Below are positions 1 through 8,744 of a stretch of 64,000 bases of DNA, one piece after another. The notes below the pieces were generated by a model. The model did no database searches. It was given only the letters and a program-made list of their open reading frames with translations, and was not told where the DNA came from. This stretch comes from Paludibacteraceae bacterium (GTDB lineage Bacteria; Bacteroidota; Bacteroidia; Bacteroidales; Paludibacteraceae): the NCBI GenBank assembly GCA_024399955.1, contig JAKSNH010000011.1:1-64000 (forward strand), read 5' to 3'. The position numbers and the translations under genes are program-made. The stretch's first letter is position 1. Each line of letters starts with the position of its first letter.

Positions 1-1071
1 CAGGAGGTTTACATAAGTTGGGCTAATCAGGTGGAACTGTTTGATTGGTGGAATTTGACACTGAGCGGGGATTATATTTATAATACTCTTTCGTCTAATA
101 TGGCGAACTTCGTTTATCCTATTCGTCATACTGCTTTGGTTGCAGCGGCAACCTCGTTTCATTACAAATGGATACAAGCCCAAGCTAGTGTATTAGGAAA
201 CTTTGTCCAAGATAGAATAAGCAATCATCAATCAACCACCAACAATCAAAAACCTTGTTTTACTCCGGCGGTGTTCTTGAGTTATCAGCCGTTATTGAAG
301 GAACAATGGTTTATACGTGCCTTCTATAAGCAGATTTTCCGCATGCCTACCTTTAATGACTTATATTATACGGATGTCGGTAATATAGCACTTAAACCCG
401 AAGAGACAAAGCAGTATGATGTCAGTTTGGAATACTCAAAGCAGTTCACTCTGCACGATGCACAAGGCACAAAGATTGGCTTGCATGCGAAAGTGGACGG
501 GTACTTCAATCAGGTCAAGAATAAGATAGTGGCGATACCCAAAGGCAATTCTCAATACAGGTGGATGATGATGAATATAGGATATGTGGAAATACGCGGT
601 GTAGATGTGAATGCAGGTTTGGATTTCACATTCCCGTTATCCACAACATCTTTTCCCTTACATCTAAAAGTAAGCGGCAATTATACCTATCAAAAAGCAC
701 AAGATTTTACGGATTCCAACAATCCGATAACCTACGGCGGACAAATCGCCTATATACCATGGCATTCCTGTTCGGCTCTTGCTAACCTAAAATGGAATGG
801 GCTAAGTTTTAATTATAGTTTCATTTATGTGGGTGAGCGTTATCACAACTCTGCCAATATACTTGCCAACTATGAGCAACCATGGTACACACATGATGTG
901 GCTTTGGGATACCTTTTCAAGATACGCCCTGCCAAGAATAAAGTCAATACATCATTTGATATAGATACTTCGTTGGAAATAAATAACATTTTTAATCAGC
1001 AATATGACATTATCCTCAACTATCCGATGCCGGGTATTAATGGTAAACTTATTGTTAAGTTTATTATTTAA
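1..1071 (+). CDS. TonB-dependent receptor, vitamin B12 (BtuB) type, C-terminal part
   Basis: The frame is open from base 1, so this is the last 356 residues of a longer outer-membrane receptor whose plug lies upstream. The visible part alternates amphipathic strands and loops as in a 22-stranded barrel. Family marks are the strand RMPTFNDLYYTDVGN followed by LKPEE, and the end NNIFNQQYDIILNYPMPG, which matches cobalamin receptors of the phylum. The final residue is Ile rather than the usual aromatic. TonB-powered import of a corrinoid is inferred from the sequence style and from the next three genes, which are typical of Bacteroides B12 loci. The gene overlaps the next one by 68 bp, implying co-transcription. 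Another small-ligand TonB receptor cannot be excluded. Confidence 0.85.
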   Translation, partial: QEVYISWANQVELFDWWNLTLSGDYIYNTLSSNMANFVYPIRHTALVAAATSFHYKWIQAQASVLGNFVQDRISNHQSTTNNQKPCFTPAVFLSYQPLLKEQWFIRAFYKQIFRMPTFNDLYYTDVGNIALKPEETKQYDVSLEYSKQFTLHDAQGTKIGLHAKVDGYFNQVKNKIVAIPKGNSQYRWMMMNIGYVEIRGVDVNAGLDFTFPLSTTSFPLHLKVSGNYTYQKAQDFTDSNNPITYGGQIAYIPWHSCSALANLKWNGLSFNYSFIYVGERYHNSANILANYEQPWYTHDVALGYLFKIRPAKNKVNTSFDIDTSLEINNIFNQQYDIILNYPMPGINGKLIVKFII

Positions 1072-2164
1072 CGCATGTCGTGAACCGGATATCTTTATAC
1101 AGCCGGAAAAGGAGTCAATAGGTGATACAACCCATACGGAAGTAATTGGTTTTTACCTGTTGAACGAAGGCAATATGGGCTCTAACAAAGCTTCGTTGGA
1201 TTATTATGATTTATCCATCGGCACCTACACGCGCAATATCTACCAAGCGGTTAATCCCGAAGTAAAACAGTCATTAGGGGATGTGGGTAACGACATAAAG
1301 ATTTATGGTTCGCGCCTGTATGCGGTAATTAACTGTTCCAACTTGGTAGAAGTGATGGATGCTGCCACCACTAAACATATCGGCACTATACAAGTCCCTA
1401 ACTGCCGTTATCTGGCTTTCAAAGATGGTTACGGATACCTGACTTCGTACGCAGGTCCGGTGGTCGTTGATGCCACAAAGGCGCAAATAGGATATGTCGC
1501 AAAGTTTGATACTACCACTCTCCAAATCGTCGATACCTGCCATGTCGGCTTCCAGCCGGACGAGTTGGAGGTGGTAGGTAATCAACTCTATGTGGCTAAT
1601 TCGGGTGGATATATGGTGCCTAACTATGAACATACCATTTCCGTAATTGATTTAGACAATAAAAGCAGAAAAACCATTGACGTGGTGAACAATCTCCACC
1701 GTTTGCGTGCAGACCGATATGGACAAATTTGGGTGTCATCTCGCGGAGATTACTATGGTCAACCGTCACGCTTGTATTGTATTGATACCAAGACGGACAA
1801 AGTAATAGATTCTGTGATGGTTGCTGTCAGTGATATGTGGATTGATGGAGACTCACTTTATATTTGTGCTACCGAATTTAGTTACATAACCTATGACACG
1901 GAAGTTACATACGCGATTGTCAATGTCAAAACACACGAAATAGTAACACGTAATTTCATTCAGGACCCAATTGTCCAAATTGATGTACCATACGGAATAG
2001 CCGTACATCCCATAACCAAAGATATTTATGTAACCGATGCCAAAAATTATGTCTCTCCGGGAGTATTATGGTGTATCGGTCAGGATGGTAGGGCAAAATG
2101 GTCTGTGCGTACAGGTGATATCCCGGCACATATTTGCTTTAGATTTAAAACCGAAAAAATATAA
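1004..2164 (+). CDS. YncE/BtuG-like beta-propeller surface lipoprotein
   Basis: Predicted lipoprotein of 386 residues. The N-terminus has Arg residues, a Leu-rich stretch and a lipobox-like end FNAC at Cys25. The rest contains YncE-type blades (for example GFQPDELEVVGNQLYVANSGG, split over blades, and the end IAVHPITKDIYVTDAKNY). Such proteins (DUF5074/BtuG) sit on top of BtuB in Bacteroides and bind cobalamin very tightly; this role is inferred from family and from the adjoining receptor. The start at 1004 gives a positively charged n-region; an alternative ATG at 1040 would leave none. It overlaps the receptor gene by 68 bp and is followed after 12 bp by the next gene. Confidence 0.82.
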   Translation: MTLSSTIRCRVLMVNLLLSLLFNACREPDIFIQPEKESIGDTTHTEVIGFYLLNEGNMGSNKASLDYYDLSIGTYTRNIYQAVNPEVKQSLGDVGNDIKIYGSRLYAVINCSNLVEVMDAATTKHIGTIQVPNCRYLAFKDGYGYLTSYAGPVVVDATKAQIGYVAKFDTTTLQIVDTCHVGFQPDELEVVGNQLYVANSGGYMVPNYEHTISVIDLDNKSRKTIDVVNNLHRLRADRYGQIWVSSRGDYYGQPSRLYCIDTKTDKVIDSVMVAVSDMWIDGDSLYICATEFSYITYDTEVTYAIVNVKTHEIVTRNFIQDPIVQIDVPYGIAVHPITKDIYVTDAKNYVSPGVLWCIGQDGRAKWSVRTGDIPAHICFRFKTEKI

Positions 2165-2176
2165 CGTTCCAAATAT

Positions 2177-3274
2177 ATGAAACATCATTTTACCATCGTT
2201 TTTGCTATTTTGCCCCTTTGTTTTGCGTGGGGTTCTAATCCGTACATTGATCGTGTGTATGAGTATTGTCCTGCTCCCGGGCAGTTTGTTAACACAATGC
2301 CAAAGGCTACTGCCGAAGATACGCCTGCTTCTATGGCTGCCAAGGCAGACTCTGCTATTACCAATCATAATCAAGAGATGATTTCGTTGGGCGGTTATGG
2401 CGGATATATTGTATTTGGCTTTGACCACGAAATTCTAAATATCGAAGGCGCATACGATTTTAAGATTCTTGGTAACTCATTTTATGCGAATGCCAATCCT
2501 AATCAAACAACACAACGAGGTGGCAGTAGCGAACCCGGTATTGTGATGGTCAGCCGCGATGACAACCACAACGGTTTGCCCGATGATACATGGTACGAGT
2601 TGGCAGGAAGCGAATACTATAAACCAACTACTCGCCATAACTATACCATCACTTACTATCGCACTCCGTCCAATCATCAAGCAACTCCAAATAATGAATA
2701 TAAATTTCTCTGCGATACCACCTATATTGCCTGGTCTTCTTCCACGGGAGAAAAAGGGTATATGCCTAAAAACACTTTTCATAAACAGGATTACTTCCCT
2801 CTTTGGTTGGGTGATAGTATTTCGTTTACAGGCACTATCATGGCAAATAACGGTGTAGATGAAAGCGGCACAGGCAGTTATTATGTTTCCTATTGCTTTG
2901 ACTGGGGATATGCCGATGACCAGCCCAACGAACTGCCCGACGAACCGGAAATGCACGCTTCAGAATTCAAAATAGACTGGGCTGTGGATGCAGATGGTAA
3001 TCCTGTTTACCTTGACGGCATACAGTTCGTTAAAGTCTATACCGCTATCAATCAATATAACGGCTGGCTTGGGGAATGCAGTACGGAGATTTTGGATGCT
3101 TTTGATTTACACCCTTGCGCTACTTCTTTGGAGGAAAATAGCAAGGATGCCACTCTCTCAGCCAATAACCCTGTTGGGCAAGGTGTAAAAATATTCCACA
3201 ATGGCTCAATACGCATCCTCCGCGGAGCAAATACATACGACATATTAGGTCGTATCATAAATAAACATAATTAA
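2177..3274 (+). CDS. Exported surface protein of the B12-type locus
   Basis: Exported protein of 365 residues with a signal peptide of about 18 residues (KHH, then a hydrophobic core ending FAWG). Residues around 127-138 contain DDNHNGLPDDTWYEL, an Asp/Asn-rich loop resembling a calcium site. The protein resembles the cell surface proteins encoded beside BtuB/BtuG in Bacteroidales; its exact biochemical role is unknown. The C-terminus (KIFHNGSIRILRGANTY, then DILGR) is one of four related C-terminal ends in this window and may be a type IX secretion sorting tail. It sits 12 bp after the YncE-like gene and 16 bp before the DUF4465 gene, so probably one operon. Confidence 0.7.
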   Translation: MKHHFTIVFAILPLCFAWGSNPYIDRVYEYCPAPGQFVNTMPKATAEDTPASMAAKADSAITNHNQEMISLGGYGGYIVFGFDHEILNIEGAYDFKILGNSFYANANPNQTTQRGGSSEPGIVMVSRDDNHNGLPDDTWYELAGSEYYKPTTRHNYTITYYRTPSNHQATPNNEYKFLCDTTYIAWSSSTGEKGYMPKNTFHKQDYFPLWLGDSISFTGTIMANNGVDESGTGSYYVSYCFDWGYADDQPNELPDEPEMHASEFKIDWAVDADGNPVYLDGIQFVKVYTAINQYNGWLGECSTEILDAFDLHPCATSLEENSKDATLSANNPVGQGVKIFHNGSIRILRGANTYDILGRIINKHN

Positions 3275-3290
3275 CTAAAACAAAAACATT

Positions 3291-4259
3291 ATGAAAAAAA
3301 CAATGATTCTTGCAACAGCAGTGCTTGTCACCTCTGTTGCGTACGCACAACAACATGATTATCAACTAAAAACACTCACGTTTGAGAATTTGTCTGACCA
3401 AATTGACCAAGAGCAGTACGGAGGTCCGTTGCTTTATGGTGACGGCATGGGTTTTTATTCACAAGAAGAAGCATATCAGTGGACTGACTCCACTGAAACA
3501 GGTTTGAGCCATGTATTGCCGTACAATTGGGGATCTTACTGCTATTGGGGTGGGGGACATGCTGTCAGCCACTACGTCTCAGGACAAGACTCTCTTTATG
3601 GTGATTATAATAGCCAACTGACTGTTTACAAGGAGGGCGTATTGGGCATTCAAACCACACAAGGCGGACACAATGAATCTAATAACTTTGGCGTCCACTA
3701 TGGATATACGGACAATTCCGGTTGGTCTGGGGATGTGTTGCCCGATATACATTTCTTTGACGGCAAGGCACGTATTGTGGACCACATGTACATTACGAAC
3801 ACTTGCTACGCTATCAACGTGTTTGGCAATGGGAATGGTTTGAGTGCCAAAATTAGTGACAGTGACTGGGTCAAAGTGCTGGCTATAGGATACGGCGACC
3901 AAGATGAAATAACCGATACCGCAGAGATTTATTTATGCAATGGTCCGGAGAATATTGTTCATGACTGGACGAAGTTTGATTTGTCTTCTCTTGGGCGTGT
4001 CGTTCGCATCGAATTTAATGTTACAGGTAGCAGCGACAACGGCTACGGATTCTCACAACCGGCATATTTTGCCTACGACGACGTGGCTGTTCGCTTTTAT
4101 GAGGGAGATGAATTGACGAAGCCACAACCGGGGCCTGCCACGAGTTTATCTGTGGTTGACCAATCGGAATTGAAAACACAGAAACTTCTTTATCAAGGGC
4201 AAATCATCATCATCCGCAATGGGCATATATACCATCCCGCAGGACTACTTATAAGGTAG
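3291..4259 (+). CDS. DUF4465-type exported protein, possible corrinoid-binding (BtuH-like)
   Basis: Protein of 322 residues with a clear signal peptide ending AYA before QQ. The body has DUF4465 features: an opening TFENL segment, a W-containing N-terminal part, the strand VDHMYITNTCYA, DWVKVLAIGYG, and HDWTKFDLSSLG, then an aromatic end PAYFAYDDVAVRF. DUF4465 proteins are regular members of Bacteroides cobamide loci; I recall a member of this kind (BtuH) being a B12 binder, but the assignment here is by analogy. The C-terminal tail after residue 290 has the same form as those of the neighbouring surface protein and of two accessory-region proteins, suggesting type IX export. Last gene of the putative B12 operon. 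Confidence 0.72.
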   Translation: MKKTMILATAVLVTSVAYAQQHDYQLKTLTFENLSDQIDQEQYGGPLLYGDGMGFYSQEEAYQWTDSTETGLSHVLPYNWGSYCYWGGGHAVSHYVSGQDSLYGDYNSQLTVYKEGVLGIQTTQGGHNESNNFGVHYGYTDNSGWSGDVLPDIHFFDGKARIVDHMYITNTCYAINVFGNGNGLSAKISDSDWVKVLAIGYGDQDEITDTAEIYLCNGPENIVHDWTKFDLSSLGRVVRIEFNVTGSSDNGYGFSQPAYFAYDDVAVRFYEGDELTKPQPGPATSLSVVDQSELKTQKLLYQGQIIIIRNGHIYHPAGLLIR

Positions 4260-4306
4260 GATAAATGATAAAAAAACTCGAAAGTACAAAGCAAAACGGA
4301 AAAAGA

Positions 4307-4339
4307 TTTGCAAATATGTAAAAAAAAGGAATAACTTTG
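4307..4339 (+). promoter_or_regulatory. Orphan forward promoter
   Basis: TTTG at 4307-4310 is followed after 21 bp by TAACTTTG at 4332-4339, the Bacteroidota promoter form. Expected transcription start is near 4344. No forward gene follows; the transcript would run into the complement of the next gene. Confidence 0.5.
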
Positions 4340-4445
4340 CACCCGAAATTTGTGAATGTCACAGAAAAATGACCTAAAACATCTGTAACCTTCCCATCTG
4401 GAAACAAGAAACCTGATAGGAGGTATATCCCGAGTGATTCGGACC

Positions 4446-5057
4446 TCAACGTTCCAACGTTGGAGTCCACAAAACCGGTTCCCGGGACTCAAACTTATAT
4501 ACTTTCACCGAGTCCGTTCCGGCTCTATCATCACTTGCCCAATAGCCTATACCTTGCGTCTCGTCCAATACATACAAGTAATCATTACCGGCCGAATTAA
4601 ATGGCGCACCGATATTCTTGGGACGAGTGAATTGATCGGTTGTCGTATTATATTCCGTCACATAGATATCCAATCCGCCACGACCGGTCGTATCATTACT
4701 GGCGTAATACAACGTCAGGCCGTCGGATAACCAATAGGGCGAGGTGTATATCGTACTACCGGTATTATTCAAAACTAATGTGTCCGGCTCACTCCATGTA
4801 TTCAATAGTCGATATTGAAAAACAAGGCTTGTTGTACTGTCAACCATCACAACATGCGTGCGACGACTGCCTAATTGGTTACAGTAACCAAAGCCCACAC
4901 TATCCTTCGTCAACCGGCCGGCAGCATCACTTAGAACATAGACATTCAATATACTATCTTTGGCTACGTAAAACGAATCAATAATATTCACGTTAGGTGC
5001 CTTCGCCAACATCACCAGCGAACTCAATAAAGCCGTATATAAGCAGATTCTTCTCAT
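4446..5057 (-). CDS. Small secreted PD40/WD40-like propeller fragment protein
   Basis: Protein of 203 residues with a short signal peptide (RRICLYTALLSSLVMLAKA). Two recognisable blade motifs: SPYWLSDGLTLYYASNDTTG followed by GGLDIYVTEYN, and RPKNIGAPFNSAGNDYLYVL, both typical of PD40 propeller repeats in Bacteroidota outer-membrane-associated proteins. A full propeller needs six or more blades, so this is either a reduced protein or needs a partner. The start at 5057 is chosen over the upstream in-frame Met because that Met lies inside the promoter; the -7 box ends 9 nt upstream. Function unknown. It shares a symmetric bidirectional promoter with the LD-carboxypeptidase gene. Confidence 0.65.
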   Translation of the reverse strand: MRRICLYTALLSSLVMLAKAPNVNIIDSFYVAKDSILNVYVLSDAAGRLTKDSVGFGYCNQLGSRRTHVVMVDSTTSLVFQYRLLNTWSEPDTLVLNNTGSTIYTSPYWLSDGLTLYYASNDTTGRGGLDIYVTEYNTTTDQFTRPKNIGAPFNSAGNDYLYVLDETQGIGYWASDDRAGTDSVKVYKFESREPVLWTPTLER

Positions 5058-5065
5058 TTCGACTG

Positions 5066-5113
5066 CAAAAGTACTATTTTTTTTGCATATGTGCAAATAT
5101 TTTTGTACTTTTG
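5066..5113. promoter_or_regulatory. Symmetric bidirectional promoter
   Basis: Forward: TTTG 5082-5085, 20 bp, TACTTTTG 5106-5113. Reverse: CAAAAGTA 5066-5073 and CAAA 5094-5097, also 20 bp apart. Both -33 elements are carried by one near-palindrome, TTTGCATATGTGCAAA. Confidence 0.85.
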
Positions 5114-5117
5114 CGGC

Positions 5118-5990
5118 ATGAAACATTTTCATATTCTATCTCCTTCGGGAGCAATTGACCCTTCTTACATAGATGGCGCTGCGGCTCGTTTGCGCAGTTG
5201 GGGCTTTCGCGTGAGCGAAGGTAAACATGCTCGAGGAAGCTGGGGACGCTTTAGTGGAACGGACGAGGAACGGTTAGACGACCTAACTCACACCCTGCAA
5301 GATCCTACTATCGATTATATTCTCTGCGCCCGCGGCGGATATGGCCTGCAACGTATCATCTCTCAACTCTTACCTCTCAACTCTCAACACCCTACTATCA
5401 TCGGCTTCTCCGATATAACCGAACTGCATCAATGGTCCTTAGCCCAAGGCCAAACATCGTTGCACGGACTTATGTGTAAGCATCTAACTGAATTACCCGA
5501 AGATAGCGAAATGATTGTTAATTGGCGCAAAGCCATTGATAATCAACCGCTTAGATACGAAGTGCCTGCGCATGCGCTGAATAGGGCAGGGGAGATACAA
5601 GGTACTCTGATAGGAGGCAACCTAAGCGTTCTCTACGGACTGCAAGGCACACCATATGGGTTGTCGATGCACGATGCACGATGCACGATTCTTTTTATCG
5701 AGGATATAGCAGAACGACACTACCATATTGATCGTATGATGCAGAACCTCAAAATGAGTGGCGTCTTATCCCAAATAAAAGGTCTTGTAGTAGGTCAGTT
5801 CTCAGACTGCGATGATGATCCGGGTATGCATGAGTCTATATACGAAACGATTCGTCGCGCCGTAAAAGACTACGATTATCCGGTGCTCTTTGACTTCCCC
5901 GCAGGACATGTTGAACGCAATATGCCACTATGGATGGGTAAGCCAACGACGCTGAAAGTGTCAAGTTCACTTTGCATTTTACAACAATAA
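5118..5990 (+). CDS. LD-carboxypeptidase (S66 family)
   Basis: Cytoplasmic peptidase of 290 residues of the LdcA/MccF family, which removes the terminal D-Ala from murein tetrapeptides during recycling. Catalytic features: Ser in GFSD (nucleophile), Glu in FIEDIAERHYHIDRM, and His in PAGHVERNMPLW. Also typical are LCARGGYGLQRI and GGNLSVLYGLQGTPYG. The start is the ATG at 5118, exactly 5 nt after the -7 box, so the mRNA is probably leaderless. Two stretches (5368-5397 and 5668-5692) are made of short repeated words identical in style to intergenic microrepeats, encoding SQLLPLNSQ and MHDARC in frame. Length is normal for the family. Confidence 0.9.
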   Translation: MKHFHILSPSGAIDPSYIDGAAARLRSWGFRVSEGKHARGSWGRFSGTDEERLDDLTHTLQDPTIDYILCARGGYGLQRIISQLLPLNSQHPTIIGFSDITELHQWSLAQGQTSLHGLMCKHLTELPEDSEMIVNWRKAIDNQPLRYEVPAHALNRAGEIQGTLIGGNLSVLYGLQGTPYGLSMHDARCTILFIEDIAERHYHIDRMMQNLKMSGVLSQIKGLVVGQFSDCDDDPGMHESIYETIRRAVKDYDYPVLFDFPAGHVERNMPLWMGKPTTLKVSSSLCILQQ

Positions 5991-6022
5991 TTTGCATATA
6001 TCAAAAATTTTTTGTACTTTTG
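5991..6022 (+). promoter_or_regulatory. pgk promoter
   Basis: TTTG 5991-5994, 20 bp, TACTTTTG 6015-6022. The -33 box starts one base after the stop codon of the preceding gene. Predicted 5' leader about 35 nt. Confidence 0.85.
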
Positions 6023-6061
6023 CAGCGACAATTTGAACTAACAAACTAAATATATACAATT

Positions 6062-7312
6062 ATGACAATTTCTAATTACAATTTTGCCGGAAAAAAGGCA
6101 ATCGTACGTGTGGACTTTAATGTTCCATTGGATGAAAACGGAAAAATTACAGATGATACCCGCATTCGCGGTGCTCTGCCTACATTGAAGCATATCCTCA
6201 ATAATGGTGGTGCCCTCATCATCATGTCGCACATGGGTAAACCCAAAGGTAAAGTGGCTGCTAAATATAGCTTGAGCCAAATCGTGGACGCTGTATCTGC
6301 TGCCCTGAGTGTAAAAGTGCAATTTGCTGACGATTGCGCCAAGGCTAAAGCACAAGCTGATGCACTGAAAGCCGGTGAAGTACTGATGCTCGAAAACCTG
6401 CGCTTCTACGGAGAAGAAGAGGGTAAACCCGTTGGTATCGAGAAGGAAGATCCTCGTTACGAAGATGCTAAAAAAGCCATGAAGGCTTCTCAGAAAGAGT
6501 TTGCAAAAACACTCGCCAGCTATGCAGACTGCTATGTAAACGATGCTTTTGGTACCGCTCACCGTAAACATGCTTCTACTGCCGTTATCGCTGACTACTT
6601 TGATGCAGACAATAAGATGCTCGGATTCTTGATGGAGAAAGAGTGCGAAGCTGTGGATAACATCCTTAAAAACATCCGCCGTCCCTTCACCGCCATCATG
6701 GGTGGTTCTAAGGTTTCTACCAAGATTGGTATTATCGAAAACCTCATGGATAAAGTGGATAACCTCATCCTCTGCGGTGGTATGACCTATACTTTCGCCA
6801 AGGCTCAAGGTGGACAAATCGGTAACTCTATCTGCGAAGATGATAAACTCGATTTAGCATTGGATATTATGAGGCAAGCTAAGGAAAAAGGTGTCAACCT
6901 CGTTCTTGGTATTGACTCCGTTTGTGGCGACAACTTCTCCAATGATGCTAATCAACAAATCTGCCCCAGCACCGAGATTCCTGCAGGTTGGGAAGGGTTG
7001 GATGCCGGACCAAAGAGCCGCGAGTTATTTGCTAAGGCTATTGATGGCGCTAAGACGATTCTATGGAATGGCCCTGCCGGCGTATTTGAATTTGATAACT
7101 TCACCGGTGGCTCACGCGCTATCGCTGAGGCTATTGCTAAGGCTACCGCTGAAGGTGCTTATTCCTTAATCGGAGGTGGTGACAGCGTGGCTTGCGTAAA
7201 TAAATTCGGATTGGCTGACCAAGTAAGTTATATCTCTACCGGTGGTGGCGCTCTCTTGGAGGCTATCGAAGGTAAAGTGCTGCCCGGCGTAGCTGCTATC
7301 AAAGGTGAATAA
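6062..7312 (+). CDS. pgk: Phosphoglycerate kinase
   Basis: Glycolytic enzyme of 416 residues interconverting 1,3-bisphosphoglycerate plus ADP and 3-phosphoglycerate plus ATP in the cytoplasm. Hallmarks: RVDFNVPL at residues 16-23, the substrate-binding SHMGKPKG near 59, the [11 protein letters not shown] segment near 161, MGGSKVSTK hinge region, and the nucleotide-binding [13 protein letters not shown] near residue 370. Length is normal for the bacterial enzyme (about 390-420). It has its own promoter and is followed 17 bp later by the DUF3127 gene. Codon use is strongly biased and clean, as expected for a highly expressed gene. Confidence 0.98.
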   Translation: MTISNYNFAGKKAIVRVDFNVPLDENGKITDDTRIRGALPTLKHILNNGGALIIMSHMGKPKGKVAAKYSLSQIVDAVSAALSVKVQFADDCAKAKAQADALKAGEVLMLENLRFYGEEEGKPVGIEKEDPRYEDAKKAMKASQKEFAKTLASYADCYVNDAFGTAHRKHASTAVIADYFDADNKMLGFLMEKECEAVDNILKNIRRPFTAIMGGSKVSTKIGIIENLMDKVDNLILCGGMTYTFAKAQGGQIGNSICEDDKLDLALDIMRQAKEKGVNLVLGIDSVCGDNFSNDANQQICPSTEIPAGWEGLDAGPKSRELFAKAIDGAKTILWNGPAGVFEFDNFTGGSRAIAEAIAKATAEGAYSLIGGGDSVACVNKFGLADQVSYISTGGGALLEAIEGKVLPGVAAIKGE

Positions 7313-7329
7313 TTACTAACATCGCAATT

Positions 7330-7752
7330 ATGGATATTGTAGGAAAAATAATTCAAGTTCTTCCTTTGCAGGAAGGCGTAAGTGCACGCACAGGTAATGC
7401 GTGGAAGATTCAATCATACGTGCTGGAAACACAAGACCAATACCCTCGTAAGGTTTGCTTCGAAGTGTTTGGCGAAGATCGAATCAAAAATAATAGTTGC
7501 AACGTAGATGATATCGTTACCGTATCGTTCGATATCGAGAGTCGCGAAGTCAATGGCCGTTGGTTCACCAGTATTCGTGCTTGGCGCATCCAACAAGGCG
7601 ATGTGACAGCTGAAGCTCCTGATGCTCCTGCTGCTCCTGCCGCTCCCGCCGCTGCTCCTGCTCAACCTGCTGCACAACCTGCTCCCGCTACGAATGTGGA
7701 GACCTTTGATGCCGCTGCCGGAGCTGACGAAGGTACTGATCTGCCCTTCTAA
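7330..7752 (+). CDS. DUF3127 protein with SSB-like C-terminal tip
   Basis: Protein of 140 residues. The first ~90 residues form the DUF3127 domain, a small beta-rich unit resembling an OB fold (GKIIQVLPLQEGVSARTGN, VCFEVFGEDRI, VSFDIESREVNGRWFTSIRAW). A flexible Ala/Pro linker follows (residues ~98-120) and the protein ends in acidic residues plus DLPF. That arrangement copies single-stranded DNA-binding protein (OB fold, linker, DDIPF tip). Function is not established; a role on DNA or with SSB partners is inference. It lies between pgk and a metallophosphoesterase and its stop codon overlaps the next start by one base. Confidence 0.85.
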   Translation: MDIVGKIIQVLPLQEGVSARTGNAWKIQSYVLETQDQYPRKVCFEVFGEDRIKNNSCNVDDIVTVSFDIESREVNGRWFTSIRAWRIQQGDVTAEAPDAPAAPAAPAAAPAQPAAQPAPATNVETFDAAAGADEGTDLPF

Positions 7753-8744
7753 TGCGAACATTCAAATGGATATTAGGTATATTGCTGCTTGCGGGTGGCG
7801 CACTACTATGCGCCATCCGCTGGCAGGCTTGGTTTGGTAATCCTGTCGAACCTGTCTATGAAGGCGATACACTAACATACCGCTTCTGGACTTTTGGTGC
7901 AGATAGTGTTCCCGGATTCCAACTATCCTCCGATGGCTGGCGCGATGTATCTGACCCCGATACATTACGAATAGTTATCTTCGGTGATGTACATAACCAG
8001 GTGGACAGTACCCAATATGCCTCTATCTGGAATCGCCACGATTCCATTGATTGCTACGCACAATTAGGCGATTGGATGGAACGCAGTTACTTCTATTACG
8101 AACAACATCTATACCACCAAATCAACCAAACCGGTTGGGAAAATGTGCCTGTCATCAACTGCCCAGGCAACCACGAGTACCGCAAAGGGATTCGTAAAAC
8201 ATTACCGGAACAATGGTATCGCATGTTCCAACATCCGCTTAATGGACCGGACCGCTTCTTAGGTACTACTTACTATGTGGACTTCCCACGCCTGCGGTTC
8301 ATTGTGATTGACAGTAATGGATTACAACGTCTAAGCGATTTTACCATCGTGCAAACATGGCTGACACGTGCCATCCATAGTGCCGGCAATAGATATACTG
8401 CCGTCATGATGCATCACCCTGTTTATTCATCAGGCAAGGGACGTTTCAATCCGGGGATGTGGCTGTTCTTCCATCCTATCTTACATAAGGCCGATGTCGT
8501 TTTTGCCGGACATGACCATTGCTACGCTCGGCGAGGACATTTCATCAATACCAATAGCTCCGCCAAGAGTTATAAACGGAAATACTACATGCCGATTAGC
8601 ACCAAGCATACGCATAACCTTTATGAACTGATGGAGGTAACGGACGATGCGTTACGCGTCAGAACCTATTCGATTGTGGATAGTATGTTGGTGGATGAAT
8701 GGGTGTCGGAGCGTTCGCTTATTGAAGCAGAACGGTCTGAATAA
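7752..8744 (+). CDS. Membrane-anchored calcineurin-like metallophosphoesterase
   Basis: Protein of 330 residues with an N-terminal hydrophobic anchor (residues 5-22) and an exported catalytic domain. Metal-binding motifs occur in family order: FGDVHNQ, LGDWMER, CPGNHEY, MMHHPVY and FAGHDHCYAR. This is the purple-acid-phosphatase-like branch of calcineurin-type phosphoesterases; the substrate cannot be inferred. Translation is probably coupled to the DUF3127 gene through the TAATG overlap. Its 3' end overlaps the convergent recO by 26 bp. Confidence 0.88.
   Translation: MRTFKWILGILLLAGGALLCAIRWQAWFGNPVEPVYEGDTLTYRFWTFGADSVPGFQLSSDGWRDVSDPDTLRIVIFGDVHNQVDSTQYASIWNRHDSIDCYAQLGDWMERSYFYYEQHLYHQINQTGWENVPVINCPGNHEYRKGIRKTLPEQWYRMFQHPLNGPDRFLGTTYYVDFPRLRFIVIDSNGLQRLSDFTIVQTWLTRAIHSAGNRYTAVMMHHPVYSSGKGRFNPGMWLFFHPILHKADVVFAGHDHCYARRGHFINTNSSAKSYKRKYYMPISTKHTHNLYELMEVTDDALRVRTYSIVDSMLVDEWVSERSLIEAERSE

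Noticed and set aside
4249-4492. Continuation or frameshifted end of the 4446 gene
   Set aside because: Minus-strand frames over 4249-4492 show no propeller motifs; the end EPVLWTPTLER looks natural.
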